A DNA stretch of 64,000 bases from Phocaeicola sp. (GTDB lineage: Bacteria > Bacteroidota > Bacteroidia > Bacteroidales > Bacteroidaceae), in NCBI GenBank assembly GCA_029257865.1, contig JARIAN010000053.1, positions 30,458 to 94,457 of the forward strand. Direction: 5' to 3'. The notes under the pieces were generated by a model that saw only the letters and a program-made list of their open reading frames with translations, was not told the DNA's origin and made no database searches. Below are positions 46,818 to 55,427 of this stretch, one piece after another. The translations under genes and the position numbers were made by a program. Numbering within the stretch: position 1 is the first letter of the stretch; every line of letters begins with the position of its first letter.

Positions 46818-49800
46818 TGGATTTGACTAGTTGGGCTTTTAAGAATAAGAACTTGATTTATTTCCTTATCGCCGTATTGGTGGCAGGAGGAATTGTGGGT
46901 GTATTCCAGATGAGCAAACTGGAAGACCCGGAAGTGAAGGTCAAGACAGCTATGGTTGTCACTGTTTATCCGGGTGCCTCTGCGCATCAGGTGGAACTGG
47001 AGGTAACGGATGTTCTGGAAAAGAAAATCCGTATGATGGGTAATGTCAGTTATGTGGAAAGCTATTCCTATAATGACGTTTCTCTGATTCAGGTGGAACT
47101 GTTGACTACAGTAAAAGATAAGGATGTGGAGCAATGCTGGGATATGCTTCGACGTAGGGTAAGTAAGGCTCAGTCGGAATTGCCAAAAGGAGCTGCGACA
47201 CCGGAAGTGATGGATGATTTCGGATATGTATATGGCTTGTTTTATGCATTGACGGGAGAAGGCTTGAGCGACCGTGAACTGGCCGATTATGCGGAACTTA
47301 TCAAACGAGAAGTAGGAGAGATTGAAGGGGTAGACCGTGTAGAGTTGTATGGCAAGCGTCCGGAATGTATCAATATCTCTTTGCTGCAAGACCGTATGGC
47401 CAATTTGGGGGTGTTGCCTGCCGAAGTGTTGATGACCTTGAACGGACAGAACCAGACTACTTATTCGGGTTATTTTGATAATGGTGACAACCGAATCCGT
47501 GTCACTGTCAACAATAAGTTCCAAACGGTGGAGGATATCGGGAATATGCTTATACAAGGTCATGATAGCGACCAGTTGAGGCTACGTGATATTGCCCGTA
47601 TTGAAAAGGATTATGAGTCGCCTACTCGAAACAATCTGTTTTATAATGAAAAGAAAGCTATCGGTATCTTGATTTCTGTGTCTAGTGCTTTCGATATCAT
47701 CAAGATTGGAGCAAAGGTTAAAGATACAATCGGAAAGATTGGTGAATCTCGTCTGCCGGCAGGGGTGGAGTGTCATAAGATTTTCAATCAGTCGGAGCGT
47801 GTGGCAGATTCGTTGAGTACGTTTGCTGTCAACTTGGTAGAGTCGGTAGCCATCGTTATCATTATCTTGATGCTTACGATGGGATTCAGAAGTGGACTGA
47901 TTATCGGATATAGTTTGATTATCACTGTGCTGGGGTCTTTCTTGTTCTTGTATTATATGAATGGGACTTTGCAGCGAGTGTCATTGGCAGCATTCATTTT
48001 GGCAATGGGTATGTTGGTGGATAATGCCATTGTAATTATTGACGGTATTTTGGTAGACCTGAAAGCCGGGAAGTCGAGAATGGAAGCAATGACTGCTATC
48101 GGGCGTCAGACGGCGATGCCGTTGCTTGGAGCTACATTGATTGCCATTATTGCTTTTTTGCCTATTTTTATGTCACCGGATACGGCTGGAGTCTATGTGC
48201 GTGACTTGTTTATCATCTTGGCGGTGTCTTTGTTGCTGAGTTGGGTGTTGGCATTGATTCATGTGCCTTTGATGGCCGACCGTAAACTTTTTCCGGAGGT
48301 AGATGAAGATGGAAGCGGACAACGTGTGTATCCTGGACGTATTTATGGAATATTACGTTCGTTGCTTTCTTTCGGGCTGAAACATCGTTGGGGAAGTGTT
48401 GGTGCGATGTTGCTGCTGCTTGTACTTTCTTTAGTAGGTTTCCGGTTTATGAAACAGGGATTCTTCCCTGATATGGTTTACGACCAGCTTTATATGGAGT
48501 ATAAATTGCCGGAGGGATATAACTCTACCCGTGTAGAAAAAGATTTGACAGAAATACAGGCTTATCTGAAATCGCGTAAGGAGATTACTAATATTACCGC
48601 TTCTATAGGTGGAACTCCGGGTCGTTATAACTTGGTGCGTAGTATTGCCAATCCTTCGTTGGCGTATGGTGAACTGATTATTGATTTCACTTCTCCAGAA
48701 GAACTGGTGGATAATTTGGATGAGATACAGAACTATCTGACCAACCATTATCCGGAGGCTTATGTGAAGATGAAACGGTATAATTTGATGTACAAGAAAT
48801 ATCCGATAGAAGCACAGTTCTTGGGTCCGGACCCTGCCGTGCTGCATCGTTTGGCCGATAGTGCAAGGGTGTTGATGGAGCAAACTCCGGAAGTTTGTTT
48901 GATTACGACAGACTGGGAGCCGGAGGTGCCGGTACTCACTGTGGAGTATGATCAGTCGGCTGCACGTATATTAGGATTGAGTAGAAGTGATGTCAGTATG
49001 TCGTTGCTTTCTGCTACGGGAGGTATTCCAATTGGCTCATTCTTTAAAGGGATTCATAAAGACAACATCTATATCAAATGTCTGGATGAAAAAGGACAGC
49101 CTATAGAGGATTTGAATAATACGCAGGTTTTCTCTCAGCTTCCTTCATTCCATAATATCTTTACTCAAGAAACATTGGTGAAATTAAAAACCGGTTCTTT
49201 GGATAAAGAAGAATTGATTGAGTCATTGATTGGAAGTATCCCGTTGCGTCAAATCAGCAAGAATATTGATGTGAAATGGGAGTCGCCGGTAGTGCCCCGC
49301 TACAACGGGCAGCGTAGCCAGCGCGTACAATGCTCTCCTGTTACAGGAGTAGAAACCGATAAGGCATGGAAGGCTGTTTCAAAAAAAATAGAAAAGATTC
49401 AGTTGCCTGAAGGATATACCTTGAAGTGGCAAGGCGAAAAGAGTGCAAGCGATGAGTCGATGAAGTATCTGTTCCAAAACTTCCCATTGAGTATAATCCT
49501 GATGATTGCTATTCTGATTATGCTGTTTAAAGACTATCGCAAACCGATGATTATATTCTGCTGCATTCCGTTCATCATTGTAGGAGTGGTCATTGTAATG
49601 TTGCTTACAGGAAAAGTATTCAATTTTGTGGCTATTGTAGGTACATTGGGACTGATAGGTATGCTGATTAAGAACGGCATTGTGCTGATGGATGAAATAT
49701 CGTTGCAGATTAGCCAAGGTGTGGAGCCGGTAGCTGCTTTGATTAACAGTTCTCAGAGTCGACTTCGTCCGGTGATGATGGCTTCGTTGACTACTATTTT

Positions 49801-49942
49801 GGGAATGTTGCCGTTGTTGCCAGATGCGATGTTTGGTTCGTTGGCTGCTTCTATTATGGGTGGTCTTTTGTTTGCCACTATCATTACTTTATTGTTTATT
49901 CCGGTGTTGTATGCCTTGTTCTTTAAGATAAAGGTGAAATGA
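46817..49942 (+). CDS. RND (AcrB/MMPL-type) efflux pump, inner-membrane subunit
   Basis: The 1041-residue proton-driven pump has twelve predicted membrane segments in two halves, with two large periplasmic loops. Proton-relay residues of transmembrane 4 appear as GMLVDNAIVIIDG, with D402 kept and the second Asp replaced by N403. The loop-end sequences PVLTVEYDQSAARILGLS and GTLGLIGMLIKNGIVLMDE are typical. The protein is a full RND pump in an operon with adaptor and TolC channel, likely exporting drugs, detergents or bile-type compounds (inference). No regulator gene is adjacent. Confidence 0.95.
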   Translation: MDLTSWAFKNKNLIYFLIAVLVAGGIVGVFQMSKLEDPEVKVKTAMVVTVYPGASAHQVELEVTDVLEKKIRMMGNVSYVESYSYNDVSLIQVELLTTVKDKDVEQCWDMLRRRVSKAQSELPKGAATPEVMDDFGYVYGLFYALTGEGLSDRELADYAELIKREVGEIEGVDRVELYGKRPECINISLLQDRMANLGVLPAEVLMTLNGQNQTTYSGYFDNGDNRIRVTVNNKFQTVEDIGNMLIQGHDSDQLRLRDIARIEKDYESPTRNNLFYNEKKAIGILISVSSAFDIIKIGAKVKDTIGKIGESRLPAGVECHKIFNQSERVADSLSTFAVNLVESVAIVIIILMLTMGFRSGLIIGYSLIITVLGSFLFLYYMNGTLQRVSLAAFILAMGMLVDNAIVIIDGILVDLKAGKSRMEAMTAIGRQTAMPLLGATLIAIIAFLPIFMSPDTAGVYVRDLFIILAVSLLLSWVLALIHVPLMADRKLFPEVDEDGSGQRVYPGRIYGILRSLLSFGLKHRWGSVGAMLLLLVLSLVGFRFMKQGFFPDMVYDQLYMEYKLPEGYNSTRVEKDLTEIQAYLKSRKEITNITASIGGTPGRYNLVRSIANPSLAYGELIIDFTSPEELVDNLDEIQNYLTNHYPEAYVKMKRYNLMYKKYPIEAQFLGPDPAVLHRLADSARVLMEQTPEVCLITTDWEPEVPVLTVEYDQSAARILGLSRSDVSMSLLSATGGIPIGSFFKGIHKDNIYIKCLDEKGQPIEDLNNTQVFSQLPSFHNIFTQETLVKLKTGSLDKEELIESLIGSIPLRQISKNIDVKWESPVVPRYNGQRSQRVQCSPVTGVETDKAWKAVSKKIEKIQLPEGYTLKWQGEKSASDESMKYLFQNFPLSIILMIAILIMLFKDYRKPMIIFCCIPFIIVGVVIVMLLTGKVFNFVAIVGTLGLIGMLIKNGIVLMDEISLQISQGVEPVAALINSSQSRLRPVMMASLTTILGMLPLLPDAMFGSLAASIMGGLLFATIITLLFIPVLYALFFKIKVK

Positions 49943-49971
49943 CGGATGTATTAAGATAAAAAAAGAATCGT

Positions 49972-51327
49972 ATGAATCGAAAATTGATATTAGGTATATT
50001 GGCATTACTCTTGGGGGGGACAGCAAACTCTCAAGAGGTGCTTACACTTCAGCAGTGCCGTGAAATGGCTCTGAAAAATAATAAGGAGATGTCTGCTGCA
50101 ATGTGGCAGACCAAGAGCGCTGAATATACGGCAAAGAGTTTTAAGGCTAACTTCTTTCCTAATTTCGCGGTAGGTGGAATAGGAGGTTATAGTAATGCGA
50201 ATGGTACTTTTGCATTGCCCCTCGGCTCCATTCCTATTTCTATTCCTATCAAGCCGGGGCTTACTATTGATCATACCTTTAATCTGCCGGATATGAACCT
50301 GGAATATAAGTTGAACGGTTTCTATGCGGCTGGAGTCAGTGTGGAGCAGCCTATTTATATGGGGGGGAAGATTATATCGGCCTACAAGATGTCTAAGCTA
50401 GGACGTGAGATGGCTAGGTTCAACGAGACCCTGACAGCAAATGAAGTGATAGTTGCTACCGATGAGGCTTATGCTCTGCTGATTAAGGCTCGCGAAATGA
50501 AGAAGGTGGCAGAAAGCTATCATGCCGTATTGCAAGAACTGATGAAGAACGTGGAAAGCGCACACAAACACGGATTGAAGGCTCAGAATGATATCTTGAA
50601 GGTGCAGGTGAAACTGAATGAAAGTGAACTGGGAATGAGGAAAGCCGAGAATGCGGTTCGATTGGCTTCAATGAATTTGTGTCATTTTATCGGAATGCCG
50701 TTGACGAGCGATATTGTCGTTTCGGAGGAGCTTCCAGCGGTTTCTTCACAGTTGAAGACGCAGACTGCCGACATTACTTTGCGTCCTGAATATAGTCTGT
50801 TGAGCAAGAAAGTGCAGATAGCACAACAGCAGGTAAAGTTGAGCAGAAGTGCAATGTTGCCGCAGATTGGTGTCAGAGGTTCTTATGATTATATGAACGG
50901 GTTGAAAATCAATGACCGGAAATTGTTTGATAATGGCGGGTTTACAGTATTGTTAAACGTGAGTATTCCTATTTTCCACTTCGGGGAAAGAGTGAACAAA
51001 GTCAAGGCTGCAAAGATGAAGCTGGAGCAAGCTCGTATGGAACAGGAAAATCTGAACGAGAAGATGTTGCTTGAGTTGACATTGGCGGCCAACAATTTGG
51101 ATGAAGCGAAACTGGAGGCTGAAATTATGGATCGTTCGTTCTCGCAGGCAGAAGAAAATATGCGTATCAGCAAGGGGCAATATGAAGCGGGATTGGAAAC
51201 GTTGTCAGACCATTTGGAAGCACAGGCTCTTTGGCAACAAGCCTATGCTACGAAGGTGGATGCCTATTTCCAGTTGTATATCACTTATATTAAATATTTG
51301 AAAGCGGCCGGAGAATTACATCAGTAA
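49972..51327 (+). CDS. TolC-family outer-membrane efflux channel
   Basis: The 451-residue protein has a signal peptide (ILGILALLLGGTANSQ), long heptad-like helices (MRKAENAVRLASMNLCHFIG; KMKLEQARMEQENLNEKMLL) and the repeat start LTLQQCREMALKNNKEM typical of outer-membrane efflux proteins. It completes a tripartite pump with the two genes upstream, 29 bases after the RND gene. A terminator follows at 51349. Confidence 0.94.
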   Translation: MNRKLILGILALLLGGTANSQEVLTLQQCREMALKNNKEMSAAMWQTKSAEYTAKSFKANFFPNFAVGGIGGYSNANGTFALPLGSIPISIPIKPGLTIDHTFNLPDMNLEYKLNGFYAAGVSVEQPIYMGGKIISAYKMSKLGREMARFNETLTANEVIVATDEAYALLIKAREMKKVAESYHAVLQELMKNVESAHKHGLKAQNDILKVQVKLNESELGMRKAENAVRLASMNLCHFIGMPLTSDIVVSEELPAVSSQLKTQTADITLRPEYSLLSKKVQIAQQQVKLSRSAMLPQIGVRGSYDYMNGLKINDRKLFDNGGFTVLLNVSIPIFHFGERVNKVKAAKMKLEQARMEQENLNEKMLLELTLAANNLDEAKLEAEIMDRSFSQAEENMRISKGQYEAGLETLSDHLEAQALWQQAYATKVDAYFQLYITYIKYLKAAGELHQ

Positions 51328-51348
51328 GCCCAGACATGATATAAAAGA

Positions 51349-51387
51349 AATCGGGACAATCATTTGTTGGTTGTCCCGATTCCTTTT
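51349..51387. terminator. Terminator between the RND operon and the convergent M56 gene
   Basis: A perfect 11-bp stem (AATCGGGACAA at 51349-51359 with TTGTCCCGATT at 51371-51381) is followed by CCTTTTT in the plus direction. Confidence 0.85.
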
Positions 51388-51407
51388 TGTTGTCAAGATG
51401 ACGTGTC

Positions 51408-53315
51408 TCATTTGACCTTCTTGGTCTTTACAATCATTACTCCCTCATAGTCTTGTTTCTGGACATTGTATTTCTGGTAATACGGCTGGGCTTTTTCTGG
51501 ATTACTCAGAATATTGATGCTTATGATATCCTGGGGAGGTAATGTTTTGAACTCCTTGAGATTAGATATTTTTTCATCAATGATGACTAGCGGCTGCTTT
51601 TCTTCGGTTGTCGATTGTTGCTTCGTTTGTGGGAGTGGTGCAGCTGTTGGGGCAGACGATTGCAGATGGAATGTAACCGGTATCGTATATTTGACAGCTA
51701 CGTTGACTCCTCTTTGTTTTCCTGGCTGCCATTTGGGCATCATTTTCAATACTCTGATGGCTTCAGAGTCCAATGATGCTTCAACACTTCTTTTCACGAC
51801 AAAGTCGGAGGTAGACCCGTCAGGGTTTACTATAAACTGTACGATTACTCGCCCTTGTATTTTGGCTTCTTGGGCTTTTACCGGATATTTGATGTTCTTG
51901 GCTAGAAATTTCATCAGTTCTTGTACACCCCCAGGATATTGGGGCATCTCTTCCACTACTATAAAGACCTCTTCCGATTGGTTGGAAGACGATTGGGCAG
52001 CAGGTTTTTGAGTTGCTTTATTTCCATATCCTACCACTACCACACCATCTAGTTCTTGATACTCCTCTTTCATCTTGATAGGATTTTTCTTCAGATACTC
52101 CACGGTATTGTCAGATACAATAAGGTTATAGGTTTGCATTCCTACATAAGAAAGAATCACTACGGAATTGAGGTCGCAAGGAATTTGGAACATTCCGTTG
52201 TAATCTGTAAGAGTACCGTTGGTGGTGTTCCTTATCAGTATGCTGACTCCAGGTATGGGTTTCCCAAGATTGTCAACCACCTGTCCTTTCAGCAGAAGCG
52301 AGTTGTTGGAATGCTTGTTGTCATTCCCTGTGGATAGATTTTCTGAGTTTGCAGAAAAATCACTAACTTTGACAATTGAAATCTCTTTACTCAACCGGGA
52401 GATTTCGGGGCGGGCAAAAGCGGCAACTGCTACAGCTGCCAGCGGAAGTGCAAGCAAGAACTTGGCACGAGCCCATGATTTAGATTCTTTTTTTTGCATC
52501 ATAGTGATACGTTTTTTAAGATTACTGTGATTTAAGCTGTTGGCGATAGAGTAGAGCCTTGAGCCGACAGCTTTCTTTATTAATAACAATTGATATTCTT
52601 GTGCGTTGACTCCGCTTCGAATAACCTCTTCGTCGGCCTCAAACTCATGTACAGTCTGAAGTTCCGATTTAGCAAGCCAGGCTGCCGGATTGAACCATTG
52701 AAAGAGAATGAACAAGTCGGCCAGGAGTAAGTCGATGGAGTGTCGTCTGCGGATATGGGCCAATTCATGCAAGAGAATTTCATGGACATTCTCTTGCAAA
52801 TCAGCGTGCGAAAGTACGATATGGTTCATCCAACTGAAAGGGGCTATAGGATAGTCGGTGACGGTCAGCGTCACTTTTCTCCCTTTAGGGATGATGGACT
52901 GCTCGGTCAGGTAGCGTCCTATCTCCTCAGTTTTTCCGCTCCGAGTAATCTGTATGATCCGGCTGAGCATCCATAAGTTTCTGATACCGAACAGCAAGAT
53001 TCCGCTGCAGTAAATTATCATACACCATTTTACCAGACTGTTGATACCGCTTTTTTCTGCACTTACATGGCTCACCTCTACGGGTAATATCTCGGCTTCG
53101 AAAGCAGGCATATCCATGGTTATTTCGGCAGCAGTTGGATGTTGTAGGAAATCAATATTGCAGAAAGGCAAGGAGATACTTATCAGAAACAGTCCCAATA
53201 ATAAAAAGCGGTTGAAACTGTGGAAAGTTTCTTTGCTCATCAGCAATTTATAGAATAGGTAAAAGCCAGCCATGCAACCGGCCGATTTGAGTATGTATAC
53301 TAGAAAAGCTCCCAT
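51408..53315 (-). CDS. BlaR1-type M56 sensor protease with SusC-like and TonB C-terminal modules
   Basis: The 635-residue protein begins with membrane helices and an M56 zinc-protease domain with HELAH at 183-187 and the downstream EADEEVI. A membrane segment at about 285-303 follows. Next comes a carboxypeptidase-D-like domain (about 341-405; KGQVVDNLGKPIPGVSIL), a TonB-box-like GVVVVGYGN (424-432), and a TonB C-terminal domain (about 455-550; MPQYPGGVQELMKFLAKNIK, KWQPGKQRG). BlaR1 proteins cleave the BlaI repressor. The N-terminal part of a SusC protein thus appears joined to the sensor. The signal sensed is unknown. blaI lies 49 bases upstream. Confidence 0.87.
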   Translation of the reverse strand: MGAFLVYILKSAGCMAGFYLFYKLLMSKETFHSFNRFLLLGLFLISISLPFCNIDFLQHPTAAEITMDMPAFEAEILPVEVSHVSAEKSGINSLVKWCMIIYCSGILLFGIRNLWMLSRIIQITRSGKTEEIGRYLTEQSIIPKGRKVTLTVTDYPIAPFSWMNHIVLSHADLQENVHEILLHELAHIRRRHSIDLLLADLFILFQWFNPAAWLAKSELQTVHEFEADEEVIRSGVNAQEYQLLLIKKAVGSRLYSIANSLNHSNLKKRITMMQKKESKSWARAKFLLALPLAAVAVAAFARPEISRLSKEISIVKVSDFSANSENLSTGNDNKHSNNSLLLKGQVVDNLGKPIPGVSILIRNTTNGTLTDYNGMFQIPCDLNSVVILSYVGMQTYNLIVSDNTVEYLKKNPIKMKEEYQELDGVVVVGYGNKATQKPAAQSSSNQSEEVFIVVEEMPQYPGGVQELMKFLAKNIKYPVKAQEAKIQGRVIVQFIVNPDGSTSDFVVKRSVEASLDSEAIRVLKMMPKWQPGKQRGVNVAVKYTIPVTFHLQSSAPTAAPLPQTKQQSTTEEKQPLVIIDEKISNLKEFKTLPPQDIISINILSNPEKAQPYYQKYNVQKQDYEGVMIVKTKKVK

Positions 53316-53364
53316 ATTTTTCAGATAAAGGGTTAACGATGAGTAGATAATGGTAAAGCTCCTT

Positions 53365-53739
53365 TTATCGGTTGGTGTCCGATTGCTGGCTCTTCACTTT
53401 TTCTATCAGTTCCTTGAGTTCATCTATCGAGATATTCTCTTCTTGTACTAATGAAGATACAGCGCTCAGATAGGAGTTGTTGAAGTATTTGCAGATAACT
53501 CCCTTGAGGGTGCGTTTGCTGAAATCTTCGCGTGATAAAGAGGCAGCGTATTGATAGGTGTTGCCGAATGCCTGATGGTGGATATAGCCTTTTTCCTCTA
53601 GCCCGCGCACAATGGTGGATAAGGTGTTGAAGTGAGGTTTGGGCTCCTCGTAACAGGCTTGCAGTTCTTTGATGAATAATGGACCTTTCTCCCAAAACAG
53701 ATTCATTATTTCTTCTTCTTTTGAGGTTAGTTTTTTCAT
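53365..53739 (-). CDS. BlaI/MecI/CopY-family repressor
   Basis: The 124-residue winged-helix repressor starts at ATG 53739 (MKKLTSKEEEIMNLFWEKGP), preferred over an ATG 9 bases upstream because that matches the family N-terminus. Motifs are PHFNTLSTIVRGLEEKGYIHHQAFGNTY-type winged helix (split here by the loop) and the dimer helix YLSAVSSLVQEENISIDELK. The cleavable region near the recognition helix is present. It is read just before the M56 sensor and is likely inactivated by it. Two dyads lie on its own promoter. Confidence 0.92.
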   Translation of the reverse strand: MKKLTSKEEEIMNLFWEKGPLFIKELQACYEEPKPHFNTLSTIVRGLEEKGYIHHQAFGNTYQYAASLSREDFSKRTLKGVICKYFNNSYLSAVSSLVQEENISIDELKELIEKVKSQQSDTNR

Positions 53740-53766
53740 GAGAATCATTTGGTTTATTGGTTTGTT

Positions 53767-53811
53767 GTAAAGTAACTAAATTTTATAGTTGCTCAACTAA
53801 TTTATATAGTT
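53767..53811 (-). promoter_or_regulatory. blaI promoter with two overlapping 17-bp operator dyads
   Basis: On the minus strand GTTG (53797-53794) and TACTTTAC (53774-53767) are spaced by 19 bases, a near-consensus promoter. Two dyads AACTA-N7-TAGTT lie at 53774-53790 and 53795-53811. Their centres are 21 bp apart, i.e. two helical turns, so two repressor dimers could sit on the same face. One dyad fills the spacer and the other covers the -33 element, so autorepression by BlaI is expected. Confidence 0.6.
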
Positions 53812-53921
53812 AATAAAATGAAAGAATTGATTTTTTCATTTGAACTGTGCTGGCTTGTTTTCCTGTGGGGGGATAAACCTTTCAGCAGATGAATAAAAGG
53901 TGTATCTCTCTCCTGGCTAAA

Positions 53922-53953
53922 GTTGTATAATAATCACAATCAGCGTATCTTTG
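53922..53953 (+). promoter_or_regulatory. Promoter of ttcA
   Basis: TATCTTTG at 53946-53953 is an exact -7 element, with GTTG at 53922-53925 after 20 bases. The predicted start of transcription near 53960 rules out upstream start codons and supports ATG 53998. Confidence 0.6.
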
Positions 53954-53997
53954 CAGCCCTAATATTGGATAAGGTTTTGGAAGAAAAGAACAAGAAA

Positions 53998-54750
53998 ATG
54001 CAGAAAGAAGAAGACAAACTGCTCCGTCGCATAGAGAAACGTTTCAGCAAGGGAGTGGTGCAGTATGGATTGATAGAGGAAGGCGACAAAATTTTGGTCG
54101 GCCTTTCGGGAGGGAAGGATTCATTGGCTTTGCTGGAGTTGCTGGCACGTCGTTCCCGTATTTACAAGCCCCGTTTCTCTGCGGTGGCAGTACATGTGGT
54201 GATGACTAACATCCCTTATGAGTCGGATGTGGATTATCTGCAGCAATATGCCGAATCGCTAGGAGTGCCTTTTGTTCGGTATGAAACCTCTTTCGACCCG
54301 ACGACAGATACACGCAAGTCGCCTTGTTTCCTTTGCTCGTGGAATCGCCGGAAGGCCTTGTTTACGGTAGCCAAGGAGCAGAAGTGCAACAAGATAGCGC
54401 TAGGGCATCATATGGATGATATTTTGGAGACCTTGCTGATGAACATGACCTTTCAAGGGGCGGTAAGTACTATGCCTCCTCGTTTGGTGATGCGCAAATT
54501 TGATATGACGATAATCCGTCCGATGTGCTTGATTCACGAGTCGGATCTGATAGAACTGGCGACGCTCCGGGGGTATCGGAAGCAGATAAAGAATTGTCCG
54601 TATGAAAAAGGTTCCCATCGTTCTGACATCAAGCAGGTCTTGCGTGACTTGGAGAAGTTGAATCCGGAAGCGCGCTATAGTTTGTGGAGCAGTATGAATA
54701 ATATTCAGGAGGATATGCTTCCTCTGGAAGTAGAGATAAAAAAAGATTGA
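53998..54750 (+). CDS. ttcA: TtcA-family tRNA 2-thiocytidine synthase-like protein
   Basis: The 250-residue protein has the PP-loop SGGKDS at 37-42, the CFLC pair at 110-113 and a third cysteine in KNCPYEKG. This three-cysteine arrangement is that of TtcA, where it holds an iron-sulfur cluster for thiolating cytidine 32 of tRNA. The sequences LGHHMDDILETLLMNM and RPMCLIHESDLIELA are typical. The start is fixed by the promoter. The following DUF486 gene begins after 2 bases. Confidence 0.88.
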   Translation: MQKEEDKLLRRIEKRFSKGVVQYGLIEEGDKILVGLSGGKDSLALLELLARRSRIYKPRFSAVAVHVVMTNIPYESDVDYLQQYAESLGVPFVRYETSFDPTTDTRKSPCFLCSWNRRKALFTVAKEQKCNKIALGHHMDDILETLLMNMTFQGAVSTMPPRLVMRKFDMTIIRPMCLIHESDLIELATLRGYRKQIKNCPYEKGSHRSDIKQVLRDLEKLNPEARYSLWSSMNNIQEDMLPLEVEIKKD

Positions 54751-54752
54751 TT

Positions 54753-55127
54753 ATGTTTTCACAGGGTGTTTATTCGGTCTTGCTGTTGGTCTTGTCGAAT
54801 GTCTTCATGACATTTGCTTGGTACGGACATTTGAAGATGCGAGAAGAGTTTAGTTGGTTTGCCTCCTTGCCGTTGATAGGAGTGATAGCTTTCAGTTGGG
54901 CGATAGCTTTTTTTGAATACTGTCTGCAAGTTCCAGCCAACCGGATAGGTTTTAGAGAGAGTGGGGGGCCTTTTGACCTTATGCAGCTCAAGGTGATACA
55001 AGAGGTAATAACCTTGATGGTGTTTACCGTATTTTCCATAGTGGCTTTCAAGGTGGAATTGAAATGGAATCATCTGGCTGCTTTTGTATGTCTGTGTTTG
55101 GCAGTCTATTTTGTGTTCAGAAAATAA
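54753..55127 (+). CDS. DUF486 family small membrane protein
   Basis: The 124-residue protein has four predicted membrane segments: VLLLVLSNVFMTFAWYGHL, ASLPLIGVIAFSWAIAFFEY, VIQEVITLMVFTVFSIVAF, and LAAFVCLCLAVYFVF. It carries the DUF486 sequence EYCLQVPANRIG. It begins 2 bases after ttcA; ATG 54753 is chosen over a TTG two codons earlier. Function is unknown, with a fold resembling half of a drug/metabolite transporter. Confidence 0.87.
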   Translation: MFSQGVYSVLLLVLSNVFMTFAWYGHLKMREEFSWFASLPLIGVIAFSWAIAFFEYCLQVPANRIGFRESGGPFDLMQLKVIQEVITLMVFTVFSIVAFKVELKWNHLAAFVCLCLAVYFVFRK

Positions 55128-55362
55128 GGTGCAGATACATTCATTCGGAAATGATTGCTGATTCAATGTTTTGCTGCAGTTGTAACTTGGTAATGTCCGA
55201 ATGAAAAGTTGAAACGGCAGTTGCGGTTCATAAAACACAACCACTGTTTTATTACTCACTGCTTGCTTTAAGAATTACCGCTTGTAACTCATAAATAGAA
55301 AAGGAGAGATGAATCAATGTGCTGTCTCTTTCCGATGTTTGTTTCGTCTTTGAATCATAAAT

Positions 55363-55407
55363 AAGAGCCACTCCAACTTCTGCGATAAAGAAGTTGGAGT
55401 GACTCTT
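55363..55407 (-). terminator. Hairpin terminator downstream of lysA
   Basis: An 18-bp stem with one mismatch (55363-55380 with 55390-55407; core ACTCCAACTTC/GAAGTTGGAGT) lies 20 bases after the lysA stop. The T tract after it on the minus strand is broken, so it may work partly as an RNA 3' end stabiliser. Confidence 0.65.
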
Positions 55408-55427
55408 TTCTATTGATTTTTCTTCAG

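Noticed and set aside
46817-49942. Second Asp of the RND proton relay changed to Asn (N403) as inactivating
   Set aside because: The VDNAIV form is common in Bacteroides pumps that appear functional, and D402 is kept.
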